Shown here: in pieces, positions 23,384 through 28,852 of the stretch
How the letters are laid out: every line of letters begins with the position of its first letter
How positions within the stretch are numbered: the first letter of the stretch is position 1
Virus record (IMG/VR): IMGVR_UViG_3300046010_006221
Location: 1 to 41,425 of that record
Direction: 5' to 3' (one strand)
Length of the DNA stretch: 41,425 nucleotides
Source: a virus
Notes under the pieces: generated by a model
The model's database searches: none
What the model was told of the DNA's origin: nothing
Seen by the model: only the letters and a program-made list of their open reading frames with translations
Position numbers and translations under genes: made by a program

Positions 23384-23401
23384 TCACCAAGGGAGAAGAC
23401 C

Positions 23402-23656
23402 ATGACCACCGACAACATCGTCCGCGACGCTCGCGCCTACGTCCGCGCCATCACCGACGACGACCAGAACGAGAGCGACCTCTACCGCGCCGGCCACGAG
23501 AAGTATGGGGCCGTCGTCTGGTACAGCGTCGTCCGCAGCGAGATCGACCTCGCCGCCATCCTCGACATCCTCAAGGACTTCAGCGGCCTTCCAGAGAACG
23601 TCGTCCTCGACGAGCTGCGGCGCACGCTGGCCCGCTTCGTGGAGGATTCCCAGTGA
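23402..23656 (+). CDS. Hypothetical early protein
   Basis: An 84-aa acidic helical protein from ATG 23402 with CCAAGGGAG upstream. It holds VVWYSVVRSEIDLAAILDIL and LPENVVLDELRRTLARFVE. Coupled to the next gene by GTGA. Family unknown. Confidence 0.6.
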   Translation: MTTDNIVRDARAYVRAITDDDQNESDLYRAGHEKYGAVVWYSVVRSEIDLAAILDILKDFSGLPENVVLDELRRTLARFVEDSQ

Positions 23657-23883
23657 AGGGCTTCAGTCCTGCCGAGGCGCCGGAGAAGCTCGTCCTGAGC
23701 TGCGAGGCGACGCACAAGCTCTGGGACTTCTTCGAGCTGAGTGCCGACCAGCGGGCGAGCGTGGCCTTCACGCTCTTCTGCAACATCGCCGTCGACGGTG
23801 ACCGCACCGACGACGAGCTGGCCCAGCAACTCAAGGAAGCTCTTCGTGGAGTTCGCGCGGCGCGCCAGCGGGTGATTCAATGA
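23653..23883 (+). CDS. Hypothetical early protein, GTG start
   Basis: A 76-aa helical protein from GTG 23653 (GTGA overlap). Contains THKLWDFFELSADQRASVAF and TDDELAQQLKEALRGVRAAR. Similar in size and helix content to the previous gene, but without obvious sequence identity. Coupled to the next gene by ATGA. Family unknown. Confidence 0.55.
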   Translation: MKGFSPAEAPEKLVLSCEATHKLWDFFELSADQRASVAFTLFCNIAVDGDRTDDELAQQLKEALRGVRAARQRVIQ

Positions 23884-24116
23884 GCAGCAAGCTGAAGCGC
23901 CGTCGCGAACTCATCGCCATCGCCGAAGGTGAGGGGCTCAAGGTTCTCGACGCGAGCATGACGGGCGGCGGCCACTACTCCTTCACCGTGGAGGTGAACG
24001 GCCGCCGGAGGAAGCTCACCGCCGCGGCGAGCCCGCGCGTTGAGTGGTCATCCACGGTGAAGTTCCGCGGCGACTGTCGCCGCTTCAAGATCGAAGCACA
24101 AGGGGAGAAGGCATGA
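23880..24116 (+). CDS. Small basic protein, HicA/dsRBD-like fold candidate
   Basis: A 78-aa basic protein from ATG 23880 (ATGA overlap). RRRELIAIAEGEGLKVLDAS, then TGGGHYSFTVEVNGRRRKLT, then SPR followed by a dRxF-like end, reproduces the helix-strand-strand-strand pattern with a GGGHY turn and SPR seen in small phage RNA/DNA-binding proteins resembling HicA. No antitoxin partner is adjacent, so a toxin role is not implied. Possibly RNA binding. Confidence 0.6.
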   Translation: MSSKLKRRRELIAIAEGEGLKVLDASMTGGGHYSFTVEVNGRRRKLTAAASPRVEWSSTVKFRGDCRRFKIEAQGEKA

Positions 24117-24340
24117 AGAGGTTCCGCATCGTCATCGAGGTCGAGACTGACTTCGTTCCCGACGGCAAGCACGGCTCGAAGCCGGTAGTGGTGCCGAGGT
24201 ACGTCGTGCAGAGCAGTTGGCTTGGAGTCTTCTGGGACCGTCACCCGGGGACGTCAACGCTCGGCTACAAGACGCGCGAGGACGCCACTGCTGCGATCCA
24301 CATCCTCTCGACTCCGCCAATCTACTTCCGCGAGGGCTGA
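24113..24340 (+). CDS. Hypothetical early protein
   Basis: A 75-aa protein from ATG 24113, which overlaps the previous stop and follows AGGGGAGAAGGC. Beta-rich: FRIVIEVETDFVPD, VPRYVVQSSWLGVFWDRH, then TREDATAAIHILS. The last block (tr-dA--Ai) is common in small phage proteins of unknown role. The initiator gene follows two bases after its stop. Confidence 0.55.
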   Translation: MKRFRIVIEVETDFVPDGKHGSKPVVVPRYVVQSSWLGVFWDRHPGTSTLGYKTREDATAAIHILSTPPIYFREG

Positions 24341-24342
24341 CC

Positions 24343-25128
24343 GTGTACGCCAAGGTGTTCGCCCAAATCTACGATGGCTCGCTCTGCACCAGCGGCCCAT
24401 GGCAGGCCCTCGTGACATTCCAGCAGATGCTCGTCCTCGCTGACCAGAACGGGGTTGTCGATATGACCGCGGCGGCGATCGCCCGGCGCACGACGATCCC
24501 GCTCGACATCATCGAGACGGGCATCGCTGCGCTGCTGAAGCCGGACCCCGAGAGTCGCACGCCGCTGGAGGACGGGCGGAGGATCGTGCAGCTTTCCGAG
24601 GGCCGCTCGTGGGGCTGGCAGATCGTGAACTTCCGCCAGTACCACGCCATCCGCAGTCAGGAGGACCGCCGGGAATACCACCGGGAATACTGGCGTGCGA
24701 AGCGCTCGCCGAATGCCCGGCCTCAAACGCCTCAACAGGCTCAACAGAACTCAAGCGTCTCAACCTATACAGACACAGACACAGACACAGACGTAGACGC
24801 AGAGGTAACTGGAGAGAGGACTGAATCCTCTTCCTCACCCTCAGCGTTGGAGGCCGGTGTTGCGGGCTTCGCCCTGACACCGCCCGAGCCCCCGACGGAC
24901 GCGAAGCGGGAGAGGCGGAAGGCGTTGGGGCACTTCGTGCCGGAGGACTTCGCCGTGCGCGGCTCGGATGCGGACTGGGCACGCGCCGAGTTCCCGGCGG
25001 TGGATCTGTTCACCGAGACGCAGAAGTTCCGCGACCACGAGTTCGACAAGCCCCGGAGCGATTGGCACCGGGCGTGGCGCAACTGGATCCGCAAGGCCGG
25101 CGAGGGGAAGGGGGTGCGCCGTGGCTGA
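24343..25128 (+). CDS. Replication initiator / helicase-loader-type protein, GTG start
   Basis: A 261-aa protein from GTG 24343, preceded by GAGGG. The N-terminal 120 residues hold KVFAQIYDGSL, QMLVLADQNGVVDMTAAAIA, RRTTIPLDIIETGIAALLKP and GWQIVNFRQYHAIR, a winged-helix layout common to phage replication initiators. A Gln/Asp/Thr linker (about 127-155) follows. The C-terminal part (FVPEDFAV, FRDHEFDKPRSDWHRAWRNW) matches the DnaT/helicase-loader-like end of such proteins. With no polymerase or helicase in the genome, this gene should open the origin and recruit host DnaB. Iteron-like repeats lie in its own linker codons, recalling lambda O. Confidence 0.75.
   Translation: MYAKVFAQIYDGSLCTSGPWQALVTFQQMLVLADQNGVVDMTAAAIARRTTIPLDIIETGIAALLKPDPESRTPLEDGRRIVQLSEGRSWGWQIVNFRQYHAIRSQEDRREYHREYWRAKRSPNARPQTPQQAQQNSSVSTYTDTDTDTDVDAEVTGERTESSSSPSALEAGVAGFALTPPEPPTDAKRERRKALGHFVPEDFAVRGSDADWARAEFPAVDLFTETQKFRDHEFDKPRSDWHRAWRNWIRKAGEGKGVRRG
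24722..24791 (+). repeat. Iteron-like tract inside the initiator gene, candidate origin of replication
   Basis: CTCAA occurs five times at 24722, 24731, 24740, 24750 and 24759 (spacing 9, 9, 10, 9). A block of ACAGAC repeats follows, about four units to 24791. By hand count the 120 bases 24721-24840 are about 52% G+C, clearly lower than the surrounding genes. The tract encodes the interdomain linker. Iterons in the linker of the initiator gene is the lambda O arrangement; origin function is inferred. Confidence 0.45.
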
Positions 25129-25729
25129 CCGTTGGACCCCGCCCAAGGCGGACGAACACCTCCGCAAGGCGCCGGTCCCCCATGGGCGCCCGCCGGCCCC
25201 GGCGCCGACTGTCTGGCCGCAGCCGTGCCGGTGGCAGGCCGGGCTCAACCGGCGGCTCTTCGGGATCGTCCTGCGGGCGGCAGCGGCCGGGGTGTTCCTG
25301 ACACGCGAGCAGCTCAACAGCGCGCTTCGTGAGAAGTCCCGGCTGGCCCGGGAGCTGCGGGAGATGTTCGGCGACGGGCGGGCCCCGGAAGCGGCCCTGA
25401 AGGATCTCGACGGCCCCTACGGGGAGGCCCTCTGCCGGGCCGCTGGGATCGCCGTGAAGTTCGCTTCCCGTGGGGGGCCGCTACCCATGCCTACCCCACG
25501 GGGAGATCGTGCAATGGCGGGCCGCTCCGAAGGGCTGGTGGCAAATGACGGACTGGGAACAGGCAGCGAGGGACGCCCGGGAGCTGCGCCGGCAGCAGGT
25601 ACGGGCGGAGATGGCCCGGGAGTCCCCGGGGACGCTGGCGGAGCTGGAGACGATCCGGGCGACCTTCGGTGGGCTGGCCTTGAGGAGCTGGAGCCCGACC
25701 TCGACGTGGCCCGGGGGGACGTGCCGTGA
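25121..25729 (+). CDS. Hypothetical protein after the initiator; 3' half in conflict with another frame
   Basis: An open frame of 202 codons from GTG 25121, overlapping the initiator stop by eight bases. The first 115 residues look genuine (CRWQAGLNRRLFGIVLRAAA, LTREQLNSALREKSRLAREL, YGEALCRAAGIAVKF). From about 25478 the translation becomes Gly-rich and its third-position G/C falls to about 33 of 59 codons (25499-25675), while another frame reads about 91%. It recovers good codon use from about 25679 to its stop. So either the true gene ends near 25470 through a frameshift, or two genes overlap. Function unknown. Confidence 0.5.
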   Translation: MADRWTPPKADEHLRKAPVPHGRPPAPAPTVWPQPCRWQAGLNRRLFGIVLRAAAAGVFLTREQLNSALREKSRLARELREMFGDGRAPEAALKDLDGPYGEALCRAAGIAVKFASRGGPLPMPTPRGDRAMAGRSEGLVANDGLGTGSEGRPGAAPAAGTGGDGPGVPGDAGGAGDDPGDLRWAGLEELEPDLDVARGDVP

Positions 25730-25841
25730 CCCATGGTTCGACGAAGCCCGGGAACGGGAGCGGCGGTACATCGACGCGCACCCCGCCTGCGTGCGGGATG
25801 TGTCGGTTCTGGGTCCGGCGCCCAAGCGTGGGCGGAGGTGA
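25545..25841 (+). CDS. Hypothetical protein overlapping both neighbours
   Basis: A 98-aa frame from ATG 25545, with 41 of its first 45 codons ending in G or C. It starts TDWEQAARDARELRRQQVRA, then LAELETIRATFGG, and ends FDEARERERRYIDAHPA and basic residues. The frame is open and well biased back to GTG 25470, so the true start may be earlier. It overlaps 25121-25729 by 185 bases and 25726-25953 by 116, too much for ordinary gene packing. Sequence errors at two G6 runs nearby (25472-25477, 25713-25718) could explain it. Confidence 0.45.
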   Translation: MTDWEQAARDARELRRQQVRAEMARESPGTLAELETIRATFGGLALRSWSPTSTWPGGTCRDPWFDEARERERRYIDAHPACVRDVSVLGPAPKRGRR

Positions 25842-25953
25842 GTGTCGGCGGCAACCGCCCCGGCCGGCGCCGACGCAACAGGTGGCGCTGTGGCCCCTCA
25901 CGGAGCCGCTCGACTGGTGCGGGAGTTTCGAGTCGAAGGTGAAGGGAGGCTGA
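25726..25953 (+). CDS. Small Cys-rich protein, GTG start
   Basis: A 75-aa frame from GTG 25726, overlapping a stop as GTGA. From residue 23 it reads CGMCRFW, GGGECRRQPP, VALWPLTEPLDWCGSF. The CxxCxxW...GxCRRxPP...WP...DWCGxF pattern is a familiar small phage/bacterial zinc-binding-like protein. The first 22 residues look like a shadow of the overlapping frame, so the real N-terminus may be different or joined to that frame. ATG 25798 is an alternative but loses the first Cys. Confidence 0.6.
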   Translation: MTHGSTKPGNGSGGTSTRTPPACGMCRFWVRRPSVGGGECRRQPPRPAPTQQVALWPLTEPLDWCGSFESKVKGG

Positions 25954-25954
25954 G

Positions 25955-26167
25955 ATGAAGATTTGGCACGCGCACTACTACGACGAGCATGAGGGGAGCT
26001 GCCATGTGTGGGCGGCGAATTGCAAGGACTTGAGGGCAGAGATGGAAGACTTCGAGAAGGCGAACCCCGACGCCGAGCTTCTGACGTGCCGCTGGGAGGA
26101 CTTCCCGACAACCAAGCGCAGCATCGTCCTCTGGCTCAGGGCTCATGCGAATCGGGAGAACGGGTGA
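25955..26167 (+). CDS. Hypothetical protein
   Basis: A 70-aa protein from ATG 25955, preceded by AAGGGAGG. Contains IWHAHYYDEHEGSCHVWAAN, then LRAEMEDFEKANPDAEL and RWEDFPTTKRSIVLWL. Compact alpha/beta layout; no family recognised. Coupled to the next gene by TGATG. Confidence 0.6.
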   Translation: MKIWHAHYYDEHEGSCHVWAANCKDLRAEMEDFEKANPDAELLTCRWEDFPTTKRSIVLWLRAHANRENG

Positions 26168-26385
26168 TGAGCAACCGTTGTGACCAGTGCGGAGCGAAGC
26201 CAGCGTGGCGCCACGAGCGCACCGGCAAGCACCTGTGCGGAGGGCACCGCTGGCGCGCGGACAAGCAGTGGCAGCGCGAACTGGATGCGTGGGGCCGCGA
26301 GTCTCACGAGTTGCCGTCGTGGATGCTGCCAGCGATCTTCGCTTGCGGTATCGTGCTGGTACTCTGTGTGAGGGCAACGCTATGA
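26167..26385 (+). CDS. Zinc-knuckle and single-pass membrane protein
   Basis: A 72-aa protein from ATG 26167 (TGATG). N-terminal CDQCGAKPAWRHERTGKHLC then GGHRW supplies C-x2-C ... C-x2-H, a small zinc knuckle. Residues about 50-68 (LPAIFACGIVLVLCVRA) form a membrane helix near the C-terminus. A soluble Zn head on a tail anchor is unusual for so short a chain. Unknown function. Confidence 0.6.
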   Translation: MSNRCDQCGAKPAWRHERTGKHLCGGHRWRADKQWQRELDAWGRESHELPSWMLPAIFACGIVLVLCVRATL

Positions 26386-26708
26386 CGCTCGACGAGATCG
26401 CCCGGCGGATCGGGATGTTCCCTTCCACCATCACGCCGCTCGATTGGCACGACCCGAAGGGCGAGCGGTGGCATATCCCCGCCGACCAACTCCGCGCCCA
26501 CCTCATCACCGGCGACCGGCCGCTGCGGATTCTGGCGGCGATGGGCACATTCTGCCCCGATGTCGAGCTTTGGCTGCTTGAGCCGGGCGTCTGGCGGATC
26601 AACGTTACGAACGGGCAGAACGGCGGGGCGCGAGAAGGGCAAGGCTACTCGCCTGAAGAAGCCATCCTCGCCGCCGCCGAGGCGCTGCCACCACAGGAGA
26701 CGCCATGA
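26382..26708 (+). CDS. Hypothetical protein, paralogue A of a duplicated pair
   Basis: A 108-aa protein from ATG 26382 (ATGA), with GAGGG upstream. It aligns by eye along its length with the protein at 27054-27389: IARRIGM against LATEIGM; HIPADQLRAHL against HVFDLPGYL; PLRILAAM against MVRILALPM; ELWLLEPGVWRI against DLWEIEPDGARWAV; then EEAILAAAEAL against GEAVRDCAARAL. The pair flanks one coiled-coil gene. Fold alpha/beta; function unknown. Confidence 0.65.
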   Translation: MTLDEIARRIGMFPSTITPLDWHDPKGERWHIPADQLRAHLITGDRPLRILAAMGTFCPDVELWLLEPGVWRINVTNGQNGGAREGQGYSPEEAILAAAEALPPQETP

Positions 26709-27061
26709 CCACGAAAGATCCCGCCGAACGGCTGAAAGTTGCTCGGTACACCGCGTCGCTTTACACGCAGGCGAACAGCGACGTAGACAACGGCCAGTTA
26801 TTTTGGGCGTTGATGACCGCGTTGGACGCTCACGACGCCCTGCGCGCCGAGGTCGAGTCGCTAAAGAAAGAGTTTGACGACTTCCATGCGGGCTATCGCC
26901 AAGCGCGAGACGCAGAGGTGCAGCGGCTGTGCTCAAAGATTGAGCGGCTGCGGGCCGCCCTTGAGGCTTTCGTCAATCTGGAAGCTCACCGCCCGTGGGA
27001 GGTCGAGGGCCAGTTGGTTTGCCTGATGGACAACGCAAGGGAGGCCCTGCGCCGTGAGTGA
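26705..27061 (+). CDS. Coiled-coil early protein
   Basis: A 118-aa protein from ATG 26705, overlapping its neighbour by four bases. The N-terminal 40 residues hold YTASLYTQANSDVDNGQLFW. The middle is a coiled coil (LRAEVESLKKEFDDFHAGYR, VQRLCSKIERLRAALEAF). Lies between two paralogues. Ends eight bases inside the next gene. Family unknown. Confidence 0.6.
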   Translation: MTTKDPAERLKVARYTASLYTQANSDVDNGQLFWALMTALDAHDALRAEVESLKKEFDDFHAGYRQARDAEVQRLCSKIERLRAALEAFVNLEAHRPWEVEGQLVCLMDNAREALRRE

Positions 27062-27389
27062 CCTGACCGCCGACGACTACGCCCGGCTCGCCACCGAGAT
27101 CGGGATGGTGGCGTCCCGCCCAGTTGACGGGGCGTACACCGACCCAACCCAGCCGAAGGGGTGGCACGTTTTCGACCTCCCCGGCTACCTCGCCGAGCCC
27201 GCGCAGATGGTGAGGATTCTGGCGTTGCCGATGCGCGGCGACCTGTGGGAGATCGAGCCCGACGGCGCGAGGTGGGCAGTATCTCGGGTGGCGTGGGACG
27301 ACTACGAGCCGAGCATTACGGACTCCGGCTTCGCCCAGACCATCGGCGAAGCCGTCCGCGACTGCGCGGCGCGGGCGCTGCGGCCGTGA
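27054..27389 (+). CDS. Hypothetical protein, paralogue B of a duplicated pair, GTG start
   Basis: A 111-aa protein from GTG 27054, related to 26382-26708 as described there. Its N-terminus is slightly longer (SDLTADDYARLATEIGMVAS). The last seven codons (RALRP) and stop lie in a 19-bp sequence repeated exactly at the end of the next gene, suggesting cassette insertion at this junction. Function unknown. Confidence 0.65.
   Translation: MSDLTADDYARLATEIGMVASRPVDGAYTDPTQPKGWHVFDLPGYLAEPAQMVRILALPMRGDLWEIEPDGARWAVSRVAWDDYEPSITDSGFAQTIGEAVRDCAARALRP
27371..27389 (+). repeat. 19-bp direct repeat, left copy
   Basis: GCGGGCGCTGCGGCCGTGA at 27371-27389 is identical to 27553-27571. Each copy spans the end of one gene (RALRP plus TGA) and the GTGA start of the next, so the unit between copies is exactly one gene (27386-27571). 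Confidence 0.8.
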
Positions 27390-27571
27390 ACTTGTCAGCA
27401 ATGCTTACACGTTGGCTGCGCCGCTGGCTGCACACCGGCGCTCACTGGCTCGGCCTGAACCACGGGCGGGTCTGGTCGATCACAGACAGCGACGGCAATG
27501 TCTGGATCGGCTTCGAGTGTGGCGGCTGCGGCAGCATCGACGATGTGCATAAGCGGGCGCTGCGGCCGTGA
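27386..27571 (+). CDS. 61-aa cassette gene, GTG start
   Basis: A 61-aa protein from GTG 27386 (GTGA). N-terminal basic/aromatic helix (MLTRWLRRWLHTGAHWLGL), then a small beta unit with GNVWIGFECGGCGS. CxxC may bind metal. It is bracketed by the 19-bp repeat, so it could be a removable single-gene cassette. Unknown family. Confidence 0.55.
   Translation: MNLSAMLTRWLRRWLHTGAHWLGLNHGRVWSITDSDGNVWIGFECGGCGSIDDVHKRALRP
27553..27571 (+). repeat. 19-bp direct repeat, right copy
   Basis: Exact copy of 27371-27389, 182 bases downstream, covering the last codons of the 61-aa gene and the GTG start of the nuclease gene. Confidence 0.8.
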
Positions 27572-28014
27572 GGCCAACCTACGAATCCGCGAAGGACCGC
27601 GAGCGAGAGCGGGTCGCGGCTTCCCTGCTTGAGCAGCAGTGGCGGATCGTCGCGCGCAAGCAAGAAGGCTTCGCGTCGATCGACTACCGGCTGGAACTCC
27701 CCGGGGGTGAAGTGGTCGCCCTCGCCGAGGTGAAATACCGGCCAGTGCCTTATCCGAGCATCTTCCTCTCGCTCAAGAAGGCGCCTGCTATCCGGCAGGC
27801 AGAGCGGAACAACCTCGACGTCTGGTACTGCATCCTCCGCGACGACGGGCTCTTCGCCGCGCGCCTCGACCCGCAGCTCCGCTACCCGCGGCAGATGGGC
27901 GGGCGTCGTGACCGCGGCGACCCCGCGGACATCGAAGAGCTTGCGCTGGTGCCGTGGTCCGACTTCACAGCGGTCACGCTCTTCGAGGCATCACGCAACG
28001 TCCCGCGGCCGTAG
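27568..28014 (+). CDS. PD-(D/E)xK-type nuclease candidate, GTG start
   Basis: A 148-aa protein from GTG 27568 (GTGA). An N-terminal charged helix (SAKDRERERVAASLLEQQW) precedes SIDYRLEL with Asp 39 and VVALAEVKYRP with Glu 54 and Lys 56, a standard D...ExK metal-ion site on a beta hairpin. The length and layout recall VRR-NUC or Holliday-junction-resolvase-like nucleases. It ends the rightward early operon. Roles in recombination, resolution of replication intermediates or host DNA attack are all possible. Confidence 0.7.
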   Translation: MRPTYESAKDRERERVAASLLEQQWRIVARKQEGFASIDYRLELPGGEVVALAEVKYRPVPYPSIFLSLKKAPAIRQAERNNLDVWYCILRDDGLFAARLDPQLRYPRQMGGRRDRGDPADIEELALVPWSDFTAVTLFEASRNVPRP

Positions 28015-28057
28015 CAGCGCGGCACGTCCACACAACAGACAGCCTCGTAAGAGTTGC

Positions 28058-28086
28058 TTGACACGCCACTCCGCGGATAGCATCTC
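28058..28086 (+). promoter_or_regulatory. Rightward promoter 3, weaker, without GTACCC
   Basis: TTGACAC at 28058-28064 is a strong -35 shared with the early promoters, but the spacer lacks GTACCC. The -10 is poor: CATCTC at 28081-28086 with a 17-base spacer, or TAGCAT at 28078 with a short 14-base spacer. The downstream hairpin at the usual distance supports it. It may serve the small-peptide gene and perhaps the terminase region. Confidence 0.45.
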
Positions 28087-28092
28087 TCGCGC

Positions 28093-28113
28093 GCGGCCTC
28101 CGACACGGGCCGC
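28093..28113 (+). promoter_or_regulatory. Leader hairpin ahead of the 21-aa peptide gene
   Basis: GCGGCC at 28093-28098 and GGCCGC at 28108-28113 pair over 6 bp. The hairpin starts 35 bases after the -35 box, as in the other three leaders. GGAAGGA follows as ribosome site for ATG 28130. Confidence 0.5.
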
Positions 28114-28129
28114 AGTGGAAGGAACCGAC

Positions 28130-28195
28130 ATGGCGAAGACCAAGAAGCCCGCCCCGAAGCCGGTGAAGCCGGCCAAGGGCAAGAAGGGCTGCTGA
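28130..28195 (+). CDS. 21-aa Lys/Pro/Ala peptide
   Basis: A 21-residue open frame from ATG 28130 with GGAAGGA upstream. The peptide alternates Lys with Pro and Ala (KKPAPKPVKPAKGKKG) and ends in Cys. It has eight Lys and no acidic residue, like a histone H1 tail. It is the first frame after its own promoter and hairpin, so translation is plausible. DNA or nucleoid binding is only a guess from composition. Confidence 0.5.
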   Translation: MAKTKKPAPKPVKPAKGKKGC

Positions 28196-28347
28196 CGGAA
28201 AAGGGGCGCGTCTGGGGTCGGTTGTGGGTCTTCTTCCCCCAGCGCAACGGAGCCCGCCCCGCCGGAGCTGAGAGCGCGCTTACCCTTGGGCGCACGTTCC
28301 CACTCTCAGCCCCGGCGGGGAGCATCGGCCCCACAAGGGATGCCATC
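28196..28347 (+). other. Non-coding region with 18-bp inverted repeat (28257-28320)
   Basis: CCCCGCCGGAGCTGAGAG at 28257-28274 pairs with CTCTCAGCCCCGGCGGGG at 28303-28320, 17 of 18 positions, around a 28-base loop that holds a further GCGC/GCGC pairing. No T-run follows, so it is not a normal terminator. CCACAAGGGA and GTG 28348 come next, the same hairpin-ribosome-site-start order as the early leaders. Possible structured RNA, leader or packaging element. Confidence 0.55.
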
Positions 28348-28431
28348 GTGAAAAGGGGCGGCTCGTGGGACTGGCATGACCCGCGACCGCCCGCCCCGCG
28401 GTGTGGTGTCCGACCCGCAAAGCTCGCTTGA
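28348..28431 (+). CDS. Possible 27-aa small ORF
   Basis: GTG 28348 lies seven bases after ACAAGGGA, the ribosome-site sequence used by several early genes. The peptide is KRGGSWDWHDPRPPAPRCGV and a short end. The same frame is open upstream to GTG 28222, which would cross the inverted repeat. No homologue recognised; support is only the ribosome site. The rest of 28432-28485 shows no gene. Confidence 0.3.
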   Translation: MKRGGSWDWHDPRPPAPRCGVRPAKLA

Positions 28432-28485
28432 TCCGCGAGTTGTTCGGCCCACGCCTCGGGGAGCTTCCCAGCGAAAGGCGCCACA

Positions 28486-28695
28486 TTGAAAGCCGTCCAC
28501 GCCCGCTACGTCGCTGTCCGCCTCGATGTCCGCGGAGGTGAGACGGTCATCGAGTACCGCGCCCCCTACGAAGCCTTCGCGAAGATCGTCGGGTTCCTCC
28601 ACGGGCAAGACGCCCTCATCGTTCCCGCCAGCGAAGCCCCCATCCCCGAGAACCATCCCTACGGACTGGTGGGCGAAGAGCCCCCAGTGGCATGA
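28486..28695 (+). CDS. Hypothetical protein, TTG start
   Basis: A 69-aa frame. The best start is TTG 28486, with AAAGG upstream. Contains ARYVAVRLDVRGGETVIEYR, then APYEAFAKIVGFLHGQDALI and PENHPYGLVGE. Small alpha/beta protein, not recognised. It lies between two inverted-repeat regions and is separated from the terminase genes by a non-coding structured segment. Confidence 0.55.
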   Translation: MKAVHARYVAVRLDVRGGETVIEYRAPYEAFAKIVGFLHGQDALIVPASEAPIPENHPYGLVGEEPPVA

Positions 28696-28703
28696 TCGAC
28701 ACC

Positions 28704-28829
28704 GCCAGCACCGGCGGGAGATCCGGCGTTCCCACTCTTCCCCCAGAGAACCGGGTTCCTCCGATGTCCTCCCCATCGGGCCCGGGCGCCATCGCGGCCA
28801 CAGCCCCCGCGCTCTCCCCCGGTGCTGGC
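28704..28829 (+). other. Second long inverted repeat, with inner palindromes, upstream of the terminase genes
   Basis: GCCAGCACCGG at 28704-28714 pairs perfectly with CCGGTGCTGGC at 28819-28829, and GGGAG (28716-28720) with CTCCC (28814-28818), with one bulged base. Inside lie GAACCGGGTTC, CCGATG...CATCGG and GCCCGGGC. The gene-free stretch is 28696-28852. Twelve bases CGTTCCCACTCT occur both here (from 28727) and in the first structured region (from 28295). Candidate structured RNA or packaging (pac-like) site. Confidence 0.55.
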
Positions 28830-28852
28830 ACCCTGCGGTAGAGTCCCCGCCC

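Noticed and set aside
23880-24116. HicA toxin of a toxin-antitoxin pair
   Set aside because: The fold pattern is similar, but no HicB-like partner is next to it.
24768-24791. ACAGAC tract as a simple microsatellite
   Set aside because: Not excluded, but the adjacent evenly spaced CTCAA repeats and its place in the initiator linker make an origin-related reading more useful.
28257-28320. First inverted repeat as a rho-independent terminator
   Set aside because: The stem is followed by AGCATCGGCC, with no T-run, and by a ribosome-site-like sequence.
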